Shown: positions 9,798 to 19,553, numbered from the stretch's first letter. The stretch is DNA of 23,247 nucleotides from Xylaria sp. FL1777 (GCA_022578965.1 MU400916.1:1-23247); one strand, 5' to 3'. Notes: a model not told the origin generated them from the sequence alone. Program-made: numbers and translations.

Positions 9798-10423
9798 CAA
9801 GGTTAGTAATTAGTCCGGACTAACTAGTCCGGACTAAGACTAAAGACTAATTAGTTTTTTTTCGAGGTAATTAAAAACTAGTTAGTCCGGACTAAAGACT
9901 AATTAGTTTTTTTTCAAGGTGATTAAAAACTAGTTAGTTCGGACTAAAAACTAACTAGTTTTTTTTTTTAATAACTAAAACTAGTTAGTTCGGACTAAAA
10001 CTAATTAGTCTTTAGTCCGGACTAATTAATTCAAATTAAAACTAAAGAATTAAAATTATTATTATTATTTTAAATATGCTTTAATATTAAATGATTTTTA
10101 TTTTAATATATATATTAAAATATTCTTTATATAAATATATATTTATTTAATTCTTTTATTAATTATTATTATATATTAAGTAGGTTTTTATTAAAAAATC
10201 AAAAACTAGTTAGTTTGGACTAAAAACTAACTAGTTTTTTTTCGAGGTGATTAAAAACTAGTTAGTTTAAACTAAAGACTAACTAGTTTTTTTTTCTAGT
10301 GATTAAAAACTAGTTAGTTTAAACTAAAGACTAATTAGTCCGAAATTTTAGTGACTAAAAACTAATTAGTCCTTAGTTTGAACTAATTTAGTCCTTATAC
10401 TAAGGACTAAATTATTAACCCTG
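9798..10423. mobile_element. hAT-like miniature element with GTCCGGAC arrays (copy 2)
   Basis: The element is 626 bp and flanked by the exact 8-bp duplication TTAGTGGG. The left end CAAGGTTAGTAATTAGTC and right end GACTAAATTATTAACCCTG are imperfect inverted repeats of the CAGGGTTAA type. Eight-bp duplications and CAGGG ends are hAT hallmarks. Each subterminal zone (9800-10035 and 10195-10420) holds several copies of a unit like AAAACTAGTTAGTCCGGACT followed by a T-run and CGAGGTGATT. A plain AT-rich core lies at 10036-10194. No coding frame is present, so it is non-autonomous. It belongs with the elements at 16780 and 19062, but as a distinct subfamily. Confidence 0.88.
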
Positions 10424-10431
10424 TTAGTGGG
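10424..10431. repeat. 8-bp target duplication, right (TTAGTGGG)
   Basis: This is an exact copy of 9790-9797. The interrupted arm of the palindromic element resumes from here to its end at 10496. Confidence 0.92.
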
Positions 10432-10590
10432 TAAGCTAGTATGTTAAGCTTAAATGGCTTATTTAACTAGGTAGCCAAGTTAATTAAAGGATGCATTAAC
10501 TATAAAATTATTATGTTTTATATAATAATTAAAATAGTTTATAATATAATGCTTTTTTATAACTAGTTTAAATTATTAATATAATATTAT

Positions 10591-10604
10591 TATAATAAAA
10601 TATT
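10591..10604. repeat. 14-bp target duplication, left of copy A
   Basis: TATAATAAAATATT occurs here and at 12801-12814, just outside the two ends of the 2.2-kb element. AT richness weakens this one alone, but the second copy of the family has an independent 16-bp duplication at the same element ends. Confidence 0.78.
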
Positions 10605-12800
10605 TATTTGTAGCATACTGAAAGAGCAGATAAATTTTTAACTAGGCTACCGGTTATTGTGCGACCTAAAAAAAGCACGTAGAATAGCTAAATAAGTTCT
10701 AAATACAAGAAGGCTTAGCTATTATAACGTAGCTAAAGAACTGATTAAGTTATAAGCAGCTATAAAAACATAAAAACAAAGGCTTTTAAACACAAAGCAA
10801 GAATAGCTAAGCATTAATACTGGCTTTTTTTTAAGCTAAAAAAGGTTTACTATAATTATAAAGCAAAAGCTAAAGCATTTATTATAAAGCTGTTTGCTAC
10901 TTATAGTTTTAAAAAAGCTGTTTATTATAAGTTTACGTTTATAAACTTTAAAGTAAAGTATAATACAATAAAGTACTAAAAACAACAATATAAAATTACA
11001 GATATAAAACTATAGAAGTTAAAAGGCATACATTATAAAAAAGCAAAGCAATTAAGCAACTTTATTAAGCATTAAACACCAAAATTTTACTAAAACTTTT
11101 AGTTACTAAATATATAATAATGCTAACTTTTAAGGGTTATATAAACATTTTTTAACTAGCTTATTTATGTAAAACTTCCGGCTTTTTTATTTGCTGCAGC
11201 TTTTTTTGTTTCCTTAATTATAACTTAAAATTGCGTACTAGCTATAAGTGTAGCTTAAATATTTTTATTAGTACAAAAATAGCGCGTAGCTATGCAAGCT
11301 TTAATAAACAATTGAAGTTTTTTATTAATTTTTTTAAGCTAAGAAATTATTAGTAGTACTTAAGATTAAAAGAACTTTAATAGTTAAAATAAGCATAAAG
11401 TAAAGCTTAAAAACGTGCAGATATTAATATAGTTAAAAGTACTTATAGAATTATAACTGCTACTTTTAGCGCTTATTTTGCTTTTTTTGTATTATAAGCA
11501 TTTAATAGATTTGTTAATAATATTGCAAGCATAAAAGTTATTAATGTTTTTATATAGTTAGCATAAAAAAAATAGCAATAAAAGGTACATAATATATTAC
11601 TATAATATAAGCAATATAGTAGTAGTATAGCTTAAGCATTTTAGCGTGCTTAATAAATATAAATTTTAAGGCTGTTAGTAATACTTTAGCGTAAAGTACT
11701 AAAACATTTACTTTTATTTTGAAGATTAGTATTATAGCAAAAAAGCATAACAACAAGCAGTTATAAAAGCTTAAATTATATAGTAGCAAGCTATTAGCTA
11801 CTTTATTTAGTACTATAGATTAAATAACTAATAAAAACTGCAGCAAAATAACTTATAACTTTAAATATATAAGCTTAATACTAGTTAGCATATATACTTA
11901 AGCTAAGCTAATTATAAATATATACTGCAAAAAGTATAGCAGTTATAGCAAAGTAGATTTTATATAACTGTAATGCATTAACAACTAATTATATTATAAA
12001 CTAAGTATTTTAATATATTAAAGCAAGCATAAGCTAAGCATATAATAGTAGTAATAATAAAAGTAGTAAAGTTAATAGTTAAAAAAGGAAAAAATTAGCA
12101 TAAATAGCTAAGTAAAGTAACTTATTACTTATTGCTACTTTATATTGCTTAATGTATAAGCTATTTATAAGCTATGTTTATTTAGTAAGCTTACTACAAA
12201 AAGCACAAAAGTAGCTCGAAAAATAAATATGCAAAAAGCAAACTAAAAAGTAATAAGCAATTAACTTTGCTTATAATTTAGTTATAACTTAGTTATAGAA
12301 AAACTAATGCAATAAAAAGCTAGCAGCAATACTAAAGCGAGCAAACTATAATGCATTAACAATACAATAAAAAAAGGTTTAAAAAAAGACTAAAAAAAAG
12401 AAATAGCATACTTAGCTAAATAAGTGCTAGAACTAAAAAAATTGCTGCAGGTAGCATAAAGCAAGCAGCAATACTAAAGCAAGCAAACTATAAAGCAAAA
12501 AAAATATAAAGAAAAAAAAAATACAAAGTAACTACGTAAAAGTGTATATACTTAGTTAATAACATAACGCAAGTAAGCAAACAACTTAAAGGCAAAGAAG
12601 TAAAAAGCAGAGCACTTAATAAAATTGTAGCAGAACTGGTGCAACCTAGGAGTAAATATAGGATGTTTTTACTTAGCTACTAAGAAAAAAGTAAGCTGCT
12701 TACGGCTCGCTTTTAACCTATAAACACGGTTTTTACTTGTATATATAAAAAATAAAAACTAGCATAGCTAATAGGCTGTTAGCCCAAGTAATACAATATA
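10605..12800 (+). mobile_element. Unclassified 2.2-kb transposable element, copy A
   Basis: This copy (2,196 bp) is the reverse complement of copy B (19570-21766, 2,197 bp), colinear over its whole length. The shared ends are TTGTAGCATACT on the left and AGTAATACAATATA on the right; I see no convincing terminal inverted repeats or LTRs. Target duplications of 14 and 16 bp are longer than most DNA transposons make. They resemble non-LTR retrotransposon insertions, but no RT motif can be read. Near the left, an uninterrupted stretch at about 10845-10976 has a readable frame rich in Lys, Phe and Tyr. Near the right, a frame open except for TAA/TAG covers 12388-12684. I do not recognise the encoded protein. 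Target sites in both copies contain TATWATAAAA. Confidence 0.85.
12388..12684 (+). pseudogene. Lys/Gln-rich C-terminal reading-frame remnant in copy A
   Basis: The frame starting at GAC 12388 runs for about 98 codons, with TAA/TAG where Gln or Trp would be expected and no TGA. It reads EIAYLAK, VLELKKLLQVA, then a stretch of Lys and Gln with Tyr. It ends with ITQVSKQLKGKEVKSRALN and KIVAELVQPRSKYRMFLLSY before TAA. The heptad-like Leu spacing and Lys/Gln richness suggest a coiled coil followed by a basic tail. Copy B keeps the same frame on the minus strand (about 19680-19985). I cannot place it in a family; it argues that the element's coding strand is plus in copy A. Confidence 0.5.
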
Positions 12801-12814
12801 TATAATAAAATATT
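12801..12814. repeat. 14-bp target duplication, right of copy A
   Basis: TATAATAAAATATT is an exact copy of 10591-10604. Confidence 0.78.
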
Positions 12815-12966
12815 ATATATTAAATTAACTTAATATATTTAGCTTTAAGTTTAAGTTTATATAATTTATTAAATTAATAATAATTTAAAATAACATTAAT
12901 AATAGCTTATATAAAGTTATATTTTAATTATAACAAAATATATTATATAAAATATTAAATATAATT
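12815..12966. other. AT-rich spacer
   Basis: Nothing recognisable is seen between the end of copy A and the first direct repeat. The sequence is almost entirely A and T. Confidence 0.5.
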
Positions 12967-13197
12967 ATTAAATAAATGCTTTTATATTATATTATTAGGT
13001 AGTTTATTTAGTTTATTAAATTTTTTAATAAATTTTAAAAGTTTTAAAGCTATTAGTTTTTTTAAAAAGTAATTATTAATTAAGCTAAAGCTAAAATTAT
13101 TAAAAGTTTATAATTTTATAATAAAGTAAAGAAATAATACTAGTTAATAAATTAATAAATAAAGCTTAATTTTTAATTATTTAAGCTTAAAAACATT
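12967..13197 (+). repeat. 231-bp direct repeat, copy 1
   Basis: It begins ATTAAATAAATGCTTTTATA and ends TTTAAGCTTAAAAACATT. It is nearly identical to 13366-13595, with only a few differences, mostly G/A. The copies are separated by 168 bp. No TG...CA ends or target duplication are apparent, so I do not call them LTRs. Confidence 0.85.
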
Positions 13198-13365
13198 TTT
13201 TAAATATAGTATTAAAAAACTATATATAAATACTATTAATTTAAATAAAGCTAATTTATGCTTTTTAAGTTTTTATATAATAATTATTATAGCTTATATT
13301 ATTTAAAAACTATAATTACTTTTTTTATTAAATAATTATTTTAGTTATTTATATTAAATAAAAAT

Positions 13366-13595
13366 ATTAAATAAATGCTTTTATATTATATTATTAGCTA
13401 GTTTATTTAGTTTGTTAAATTTTTTAATAAATTTTAAAAGTTTTAAAGCTATTAGTTTTTTTAAAAAATAATTATTAATTAAGCTAAAGCTAAAATTATT
13501 AAAAGTTTATAGTTTTATAATAAAGTAAAAAAATAATACTAGTTAATAAATTAATAAATAAAGCTTAATTTTTAATTATTTAAGCTTAAAACATT
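13366..13595 (+). repeat. 231-bp direct repeat, copy 2
   Basis: This is the partner of 12967-13197 at an offset of 399 bp. One A is missing near the end (AAAACATT rather than AAAAACATT). The high similarity suggests a duplication more recent than the surrounding decay, or two insertions of one short repeat. Confidence 0.85.
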
Positions 13596-16059
13596 ATAAT
13601 ATAATAATATATTTTAATTATAAAGTTAGCATTAAATATAAATATTATTATATAAAGCTTTAATGTTATTTATAAGCAAGTAATACATTTAAGCAAATAA
13701 TGCACTTTTTTTTATAAATGTGTTGCTTTAACTTTATTATGTAATAATTCTTTAATAATATAATATTTAGTAAAACTAAAAAAGCTAAAATATTTTTTGC
13801 TATTTAAGCTATTAATTTCTGCTTAAAAATTAACATTTAATATGTTTATAAAATTTATTACTTTTTTAAAAATACTATATGTTATAAAATAAATAGTTAT
13901 ACTATATAAAATAAAACCTGTGCTAATATATATAAACTTGATTTAATTAAAAAAAATGTTTTTTTAAGTATATATTTAATTTAAATAAGCAAAAATATTT
14001 TCTTGCTTATATTACTATAAAAAATATAGCTAATTTTTTGTGTAACTTATAAAACATATTGCTTATTAGTAAATATTAAGCTTATAACTTCATTAATTGC
14101 TATAAAAAGCTTAAAATGTAGTTTATATATACTTATAATTTCTAAAAAGCATTATATAAAAATCTAAAGATTATTAGCTTATAGTTTAAGCGTTATATAT
14201 ATATAAAATTGCAATATAACATTTAAAACAAAAATATTTAAAACTTTAATAAAACTAAGTTTATAATAAGCTAAATTTATATATATATAGTTATTATACG
14301 TGCTAATTAATATAAAAAACATAAAGCAATATAGCTTAATAATAAAAAATAATTAATAGTAATTTGTTTTATTAATTTATGTAGTTTATTTATTTTTTTA
14401 TATATTATTTTTAAAGCGCTTTTTATTTTTAGCATTAATATAAAAATACTAATTTTTTAATAGCTTAAGTATTTAATACTAGTTACAATAAATAAATAAA
14501 TAATAATATAAAATTAAAATAAATAAAACATTTTAAAAAACATATTTAGCTGTTTTAAAAAAGCATATATTAATTATTAGTATTAAATTAGCATAAAAGT
14601 TATATATTTACTAAGTTTAAAAAGTTTTATAAAAAACAAAACATTATAAGTATTATTTTGTTTTTTTATTTGTTATATTTAATTTAATTATTTAATGTAA
14701 AACTTTATAATTTATTAAAGCAAGCATATAGTTATTAAATTAATAAATTTATTAAGTTATATATTAACTATATTATAAAACCTAAGTTTTTTATTATATT
14801 TAAAAAAGCTTATTTTGCTACTTTTGTAAAATTAAATATTTTAAAAAGTTTTTAAAAGTTAAAATTAATGCTTTATAATTTATAAGTAATAATTTTAAAG
14901 CTAAATATATAATTATAGTTATTAATGCTAATTTTTAATACTATTGATTTATTTAAACCTTAGGTTTTTTATATATTAAAAACTACTAAAAAATAAACAT
15001 ATAATTAACTTTTATTAAAAGTTAAATTTTTAATTATTAAAAAAGCCTTTTAAAGCTAATTTTAAACACTATTAATTAGCTTATAAAGTTAAATTAAATA
15101 TTAGCATATTAATTAACTTTTATAAGCAATAAAAACTAAAAGCTTTATAAAATAAATAAAGCATTTAGCAAGCATTAAAAAAATAAAAAAAAGCGCTTAT
15201 AAAACAAAAATAGTTTTACTATAAAAAATGCAAATAATTTAATTGCTTAAAAAAATGCATAAAACTTAGTATAATTATAAACGTTAAAACATTATAATAA
15301 TAATAAGCTAAGTATATTATGCTAGCAATAATATAAATAATGCAGTAAAACTAGTTATAATATAAAAACTTATAATAAAAATATAAAAACAAATAATAAA
15401 TTAAAATCTAATTAATTTTTAATAATAAACACTTTAGTTATAAAATTATTAATAATTAAACTTAATAGCATAATAAAAAGTATATTGCTTGCTTAAATGT
15501 GTTGTTTGCTTATAAATAACGTTAAATAATATTATAATTATTATTTTTAAGTTTTATTAATAAATAATTTATAAGTATAAATAGTATATATATATATATA
15601 TAAAATAAACTTTAGCTTAAAAATTAATAAAAGTTTTTTAAACTAAAATATATAAAATATAAGCTTTAAATTTATAAATATATTTATATAAGCTTTTTAA
15701 AAAAATAAATTATAGTTTATAATAAATATAGCTTGCTATTTTATGTTTTTAGTTTAAAGTGCTTAAAATAAAGTTTATATAAAAATAATGCTATTAAAAA
15801 AACAATTAAGCTATAAATTTAATTAATTATATAAAAATAAAAAATAAGTTTATTAAAGTAAAAAATACTATAAAATCTATTTTTTAATTAAGCTAATAAA
15901 AGCATTATATATTTATAAAATTATATGTTTATATTAATTCATTATATATTTATATTAATTCTTTAATATAATAACTATATAAAATAACATAAAAAATAAT
16001 ACTTAAGTTTATTAATAATTTTTTAAGCTAATAAAAAGCTAAAAAATATTATATTTATA
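13596..16059. other. Long AT-rich stretch without recognisable gene
   Basis: No frame of note, repeat boundary or RNA gene can be supported here. A short TA microsatellite lies near 15585-15602. The sequence has the same word usage as the decayed chromovirus, so it is probably older repeat sequence beyond recognition by eye. Confidence 0.55.
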
Positions 16060-16315
16060 TTTTAATTGCTTTATTTATTTATATATTTATATATTTATAT
16101 ATTTATGTATTTATATATTTATATATTTTTTTCTTTTTTTCTTTTTTTATGTATTTATGTAATTATATATTTTTTTATGTATTTTTTATATATTTATTTA
16201 TGTATTTATATATGTATTTATTTATTTCTTTATATATTTCTTTATTTTCTTTTATTTTTTTTATTTTTTTTTTACTTTTTTTTAATTGTTTCTTTTTTAT
16301 TTTTATATTAATAAT
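16060..16315. repeat. T-rich low-complexity tract (TTTATATA and TTTATTTA words)
   Basis: A strongly strand-biased run of T is broken by ATA, ATG and C. Its first half is built of repeated TTTATATA-like octamers. It creates an 81-codon frame (16066-16311) of Tyr, Phe, Leu and Ile that I regard as a composition artefact. Confidence 0.85.
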
Positions 16316-16521
16316 TACTTTATAATTAGTATTAAATAGCTTAAACTTTATTAAATTTTATTATAATTTTTATATATTTATTTTTATTTTATTTATATAG
16401 TTATTTAATAAATAACTATTAAAATAATTGAATTATTTATTTAACTTTGCAGAAAACCTTTCGCCTTTTTTGCATACCTGCCTTAAAACTTATATAAGTC
16501 ATGGCGTATGCTTAGATTTTT

Positions 16522-16664
16522 AAAAAAATGTATAAAAGCTTTTTTTTTGTTTTTTAAAACTTTTAAAAAAGCACTTTTGCTTTTTTTGCTAGTTTTTTTT
16601 TATTACTTGCTTTTTTTTTCTTATTTTAACTACTTTATTATATAAAGTTATTTTATTAATAATA
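16522..16664 (+). repeat. T-rich dispersed repeat, copy 1
   Basis: It shares with 17701-17846 the ordered words TATAAAAGCTTTT, GCTTTTTTTGCTAGTTTTTTTT and ACT(A/G)CTTTATTATAT. The two direct copies lie on either side of the hAT-like element at 16780-17563, but not adjacent to it, so they are not its target duplication. They could be ends of an older element or dispersed short repeats. Confidence 0.65.
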
Positions 16665-16771
16665 ATTATTATTATTATTATTAATAACTTGTTATATTAT
16701 TTTATAGCGCGGTTTTTTACTTATGTACTTATAAATAAAACTATATAAAAAGCTAAATAAAAACTTTATGC

Positions 16772-16779
16772 AATAATAT
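16772..16779. repeat. 8-bp target duplication, left (AATAATAT)
   Basis: AATAATAT immediately precedes the CAGGG terminus and recurs exactly at 17564-17571 after the other terminus. Confidence 0.85.
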
Positions 16780-17563
16780 CAGGGTTAAAAAATTAGTACT
16801 TAGTATAAAGACTAATTTTAGTAGTACTAAATTAGTATTAGTATTAGTACTAAAGTTTAAGTACTAAAAACTAATTTAGTAGTACTAAAAGTACTAAAAG
16901 TACTAATGTTTAAGTTTTTTAAAGAAAAAAAAAAAGTTTTCATTAATATATTTAATTAAACCTTAAGAAATAAATTTTAAAAAAATATATTATTATATAA
17001 AACCAATGAAGATATTTTTTATATTTAATTATAAATAGCTTATGTAATAATATATATTAAATTTAGCTATAATATATTAAAAAACTAGTTAAAATATATA
17101 AAAAACTAAGTAAACATCACTTTAATTTATTAAAAACTTAATTTTTTAAAGGTTTTGAAATAAAAAAGCTAATGCTTTATTTTATTTTAAAAGAATTATT
17201 ATTTAATACTTAATAATTTATGGTTTTATAATAGTTTTTACTTAGATTTAATTTAAAAAACATAATAAAACATTATTAAATTATTTAAAACTTATTATAT
17301 AAAACATAATAATAATTATTAAATTAAAAACAATTATTATTTTATTATTTTCTTAAGTGAAAAAATATTTATTTTTTTTAATATTATTATATTTTAGTAC
17401 TTTTAGTACTTTTAGTACTACTAAGCTAGTATTTTTAGTATTTAGTATTAATATTAGTACTAAGTAGTACTAAACTAGCTTAGTATTAGTACTAAGTAGT
17501 ATTAAACTAATTTAGTATTAGTAGTACTAAATACTAAATTAGTAGTACTAATTTTTAACCCTA
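16780..17563. mobile_element. Complete hAT-like miniature element (copy 3)
   Basis: This copy is 784 bp with the left end CAGGGTTAAAAAATTAGTAC and right end GTACTAATTTTTAACCCTA; the final G of the right end has mutated to A by a RIP-type change. An exact 8-bp duplication flanks it. The subterminal regions carry repeated AGTACTAA and TTAGTATTAG words. The AT-rich core matches the cores of the copies at 1-196 (partial) and 19062-22113. No transposase frame is present. Positions 17218-17233 hold the intact word TTATGGTTTTATAATA, the empty counterpart of the site occupied by copy B in the sister element. Confidence 0.92.
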
Positions 17564-17571
17564 AATAATAT
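17564..17571. repeat. 8-bp target duplication, right (AATAATAT)
   Basis: This is an exact copy of 16772-16779. Confidence 0.85.
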
Positions 17572-17700
17572 TAATGCTATTATTTTAAAGGTTTTTTACT
17601 TTATAATAACTAGTTTTTATTAACTAGCTTGCTAAATAAAAAATAATAGTTAAAAAGTAAAAGAACTTTTTTTTAAAGCTTTTAAACTTTTTGCTTTTTT

Positions 17701-17846
17701 AAAAAGCATATAAAAGCTTTTTTTTTTTTAAAAAAAACTTTTAAAGAAGTGCTTTTGCTTTTTTTGCTAGTTTTTTTTAATTATTTGCCTTTTTTTTTTT
17801 TTTTTTTTTAACTGCTTTATTATATATTATTATTTTATTAATAACT
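17701..17846 (+). repeat. T-rich dispersed repeat, copy 2
   Basis: This is the direct-repeat partner of 16522-16664, about 1.18 kb downstream, with longer T-runs. Confidence 0.65.
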
Positions 17847-18300
17847 AATAGCTATTTTGTAATAATATTTGCAGCTTTAAGCTTTTTTATAGCTAGTTAT
17901 AAGTTTTTGTTAATTTATAATAGCTTAATTATAAAGTTTTTTTATAGCTGTTTTTTTTTGTTTTTTAATAAGTTATCATGTAAAATTATATACTAAAAAG
18001 TCTTTTTTTTTATATATATTTATAAAAAAGTATAAAAAAGCTTAAAACTTTTCTTTTATGTAAAAATACCTTTAGTTTTATTTTTTTAATGCATATTTAT
18101 ATTATTATAGCTGTTTTATGCTTTAATAATTTATTATACTTTTTAAAAGCTTTATTTATAATAATTTAGCAGTAACTTTATAGTTAATATACTTGCTAAA
18201 TTAAAAAAAAACAATATAGCGCAGTTTAATCTAAAAAATACATAAAGCAAGCAAGCTAAAAAAACGCTATATATTTATAAATAACTTTAACTTTTATTAT
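17847..18300. other. AT-rich stretch, no recognised feature
   Basis: T-rich on the plus strand, with AAGCTTTTTTATAGCT-like words. No supported gene or boundary is seen. It could be the 5' part of whatever element left the coding remnant that follows. Confidence 0.45.
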
Positions 18301-19010
18301 TTATTATAGGACTTAAAGAGCAAAAAGAGCTAAAAAGCAAATAAACTGCTTAAGTTTACTACATAATAAAATTTTATGTTAGCTATTTTTTAAAGAAAAG
18401 TAACTAAAATAAAGCATAAATAAAAAAGCTTAATAATAAATTTAATATAAATGTTTAGTAACTTAGCTATTATTTATCAAAAGGACTTAAAGTAGCTAAG
18501 TTTTAATTATAAAGCATTAAAAATTATAATTAATTTAAAAGCAGCTTTATAAAAATATTTTAAAAAAGCAAAAAAATAAAACTAGCTTAAATTAAACAAA
18601 AATAAAGCAGCTATAAAAGCAAAAGCTATTATTATAAAAAAACATATGTTATATATATTTGGTAAGCTAAATAATGCTTTTAATTTTTTAATTTAGCAAC
18701 TAATAAAAATAATAAATAAAATAATACTTGAAAAAACTATAAATAAAAAACACTAAGTATTACTTTAGTAATTTTTAAAAATAATTAAAATAATAAAAAA
18801 AGCAAAGTAAGCATACTATAAATTTTAAAGCAAAAAAACTAAAGCAGCATAATAAGCTTTAAAAAAAAAAAACCTTTTAATAATAAAGTAAAAAAAACAT
18901 AAAAGTATAACTAAAAATAAGCATTTATAAAAACATTTAAAAATTTTAAGTTATTATAAAGCTTAACTAAATAAACAAAGTTTGCTTATAAGCTAGCTTT
19001 AAAAATTATT
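18301..19010 (+). pseudogene. Possible coding remnant of an unidentified element
   Basis: In the frame of GCA at 18541, about 235 codons are interrupted only by TAA and TAG, never TGA, as in the proven gag and pol of this window. The text is rich in Lys, Ile, Leu and Ala. It includes KAAIKAKAIIIKKHMLYIFG (18607-18663 region) and, further on, IIKKAKQAYYKFQSKKTKAA followed by Gln and Ala. The latter loosely resembles the basic linker between endonuclease and RT of fungal non-LTR elements. That resemblance is weak and no RT block follows before the hAT-like element at 19062. A random AT-rich frame with low TGA frequency is an alternative. Confidence 0.3.
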
Positions 19011-19053
19011 ATATTTTTACTGCTAAAATAAACAAAAAATAAGCTGTTTTTTG

Positions 19054-19061
19054 TTAATACT
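19054..19061. repeat. 8-bp target duplication, left (TTAATACT)
   Basis: TTAATACT lies directly before the left terminus and recurs exactly at 22114-22121. Confidence 0.88.
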
Positions 19062-19553
19062 TAAGGTTGAAAAATTAGTACTTAGTATAAGGACTAATTT
19101 TAGTAGTACTAAATTAGTATTAGTATTAATACTAAAGTTTAAGTACTAATTTAGTATTAGTACCACTAAGTACTAAACTAAATTAGTATTTAATAGTACT
19201 AAAGACTAATTTAGTAGTACTAAAAGTACTAAAAGTACTAATTTTTAAGTTTTTTAAAAGAAAAAAAAAAGGTTTTCATTAATATATTTAATTAAACCTT
19301 AAGAAATAAATTTTAAAAAAATATATTATTATATAAAACCAATAAAGATATTTTTTATATTTAATTATAAATAGCTTATGTAATAATATATATTAAATTT
19401 AGCTATAATATATTAAAAAACTAGTTAAAATATATAAAAAACTAAGTAAAAATCACTTTAATTTATTAAAAAGTTAATTTTTTAAAGGTTTTTAAATAAA
19501 AAAGCTAATGCTTTATTTTATTTCAAAAGAATTATTATTTAATACCTTATAAT

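Larger units (their letters stand above)
9369..10496. mobile_element. Palindromic Tc1/mariner-like miniature element, interrupted
   Basis: The left terminus ACGCATCCCTTAATTGACTT matches the inverse of the right terminus at about 10477-10496, and a TA dinucleotide flanks each side (9367-9368 and 10497-10498). The two arms stay complementary over roughly 200 bp each and meet near a hairpin at 9603-9629. Removing the insertion at 9798-10423 and one 8-bp duplication leaves about 494 bp. TA target plus long inverted arms points to a non-autonomous Tc1/mariner-type (possibly pogo/Fot-like) element; the superfamily is inferred. It is much richer in G and C than its surroundings, so it has largely escaped RIP, or arrived late. 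A 63-codon frame at 9387-9578 lies wholly in the left arm and is not regarded as a gene. Confidence 0.82.

Noticed and set aside
9798..10423. Repeat array as a CRISPR
   Set aside because: The units are palindromic and vary in length, the linkers are not unique spacers, and the whole lies inside an element with terminal repeats and an exact target duplication.
10670..10760. Pol III-like internal promoter box (GGTTCTAAAT-type word in the consensus of copies A and B)
   Set aside because: Only a partial B-box resemblance, with no matching A box at a proper distance. It is within chance expectation.
11550..11789. 79-codon open frame, present in both copies A and B
   Set aside because: Its presence in two copies follows from their common origin. 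The product is hydrophobic low-complexity sequence, and the opposite strand holds the better-supported Lys/Gln-rich frame. I keep open that it might be real if the coding strand proves to be the other one.
10605..12800. 2.2-kb element as a Helitron or a Tc1/pogo transposon
   Set aside because: Helitrons make no target duplication, and Tc1/pogo elements duplicate TA and have terminal inverted repeats. Here there are 14-16 bp duplications and only vague end similarity.
12967..13595. Direct repeat pair as LTRs of a small retrotransposon
   Set aside because: There are no TG...CA ends and no flanking duplication, and the 168-bp spacer shows no primer site or purine tract.
16066..16311. 81-codon open frame on the plus strand
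   Set aside because: It is produced by the TTTATATA and poly(T) low-complexity tract; only Tyr, Phe, Leu, Ile and similar residues occur.
16522..17846. T-rich repeats on both sides of the hAT-like element as its long target duplication or LTRs
   Set aside because: They do not abut the element, and the true 8-bp duplication AATAATAT is found exactly at its ends.
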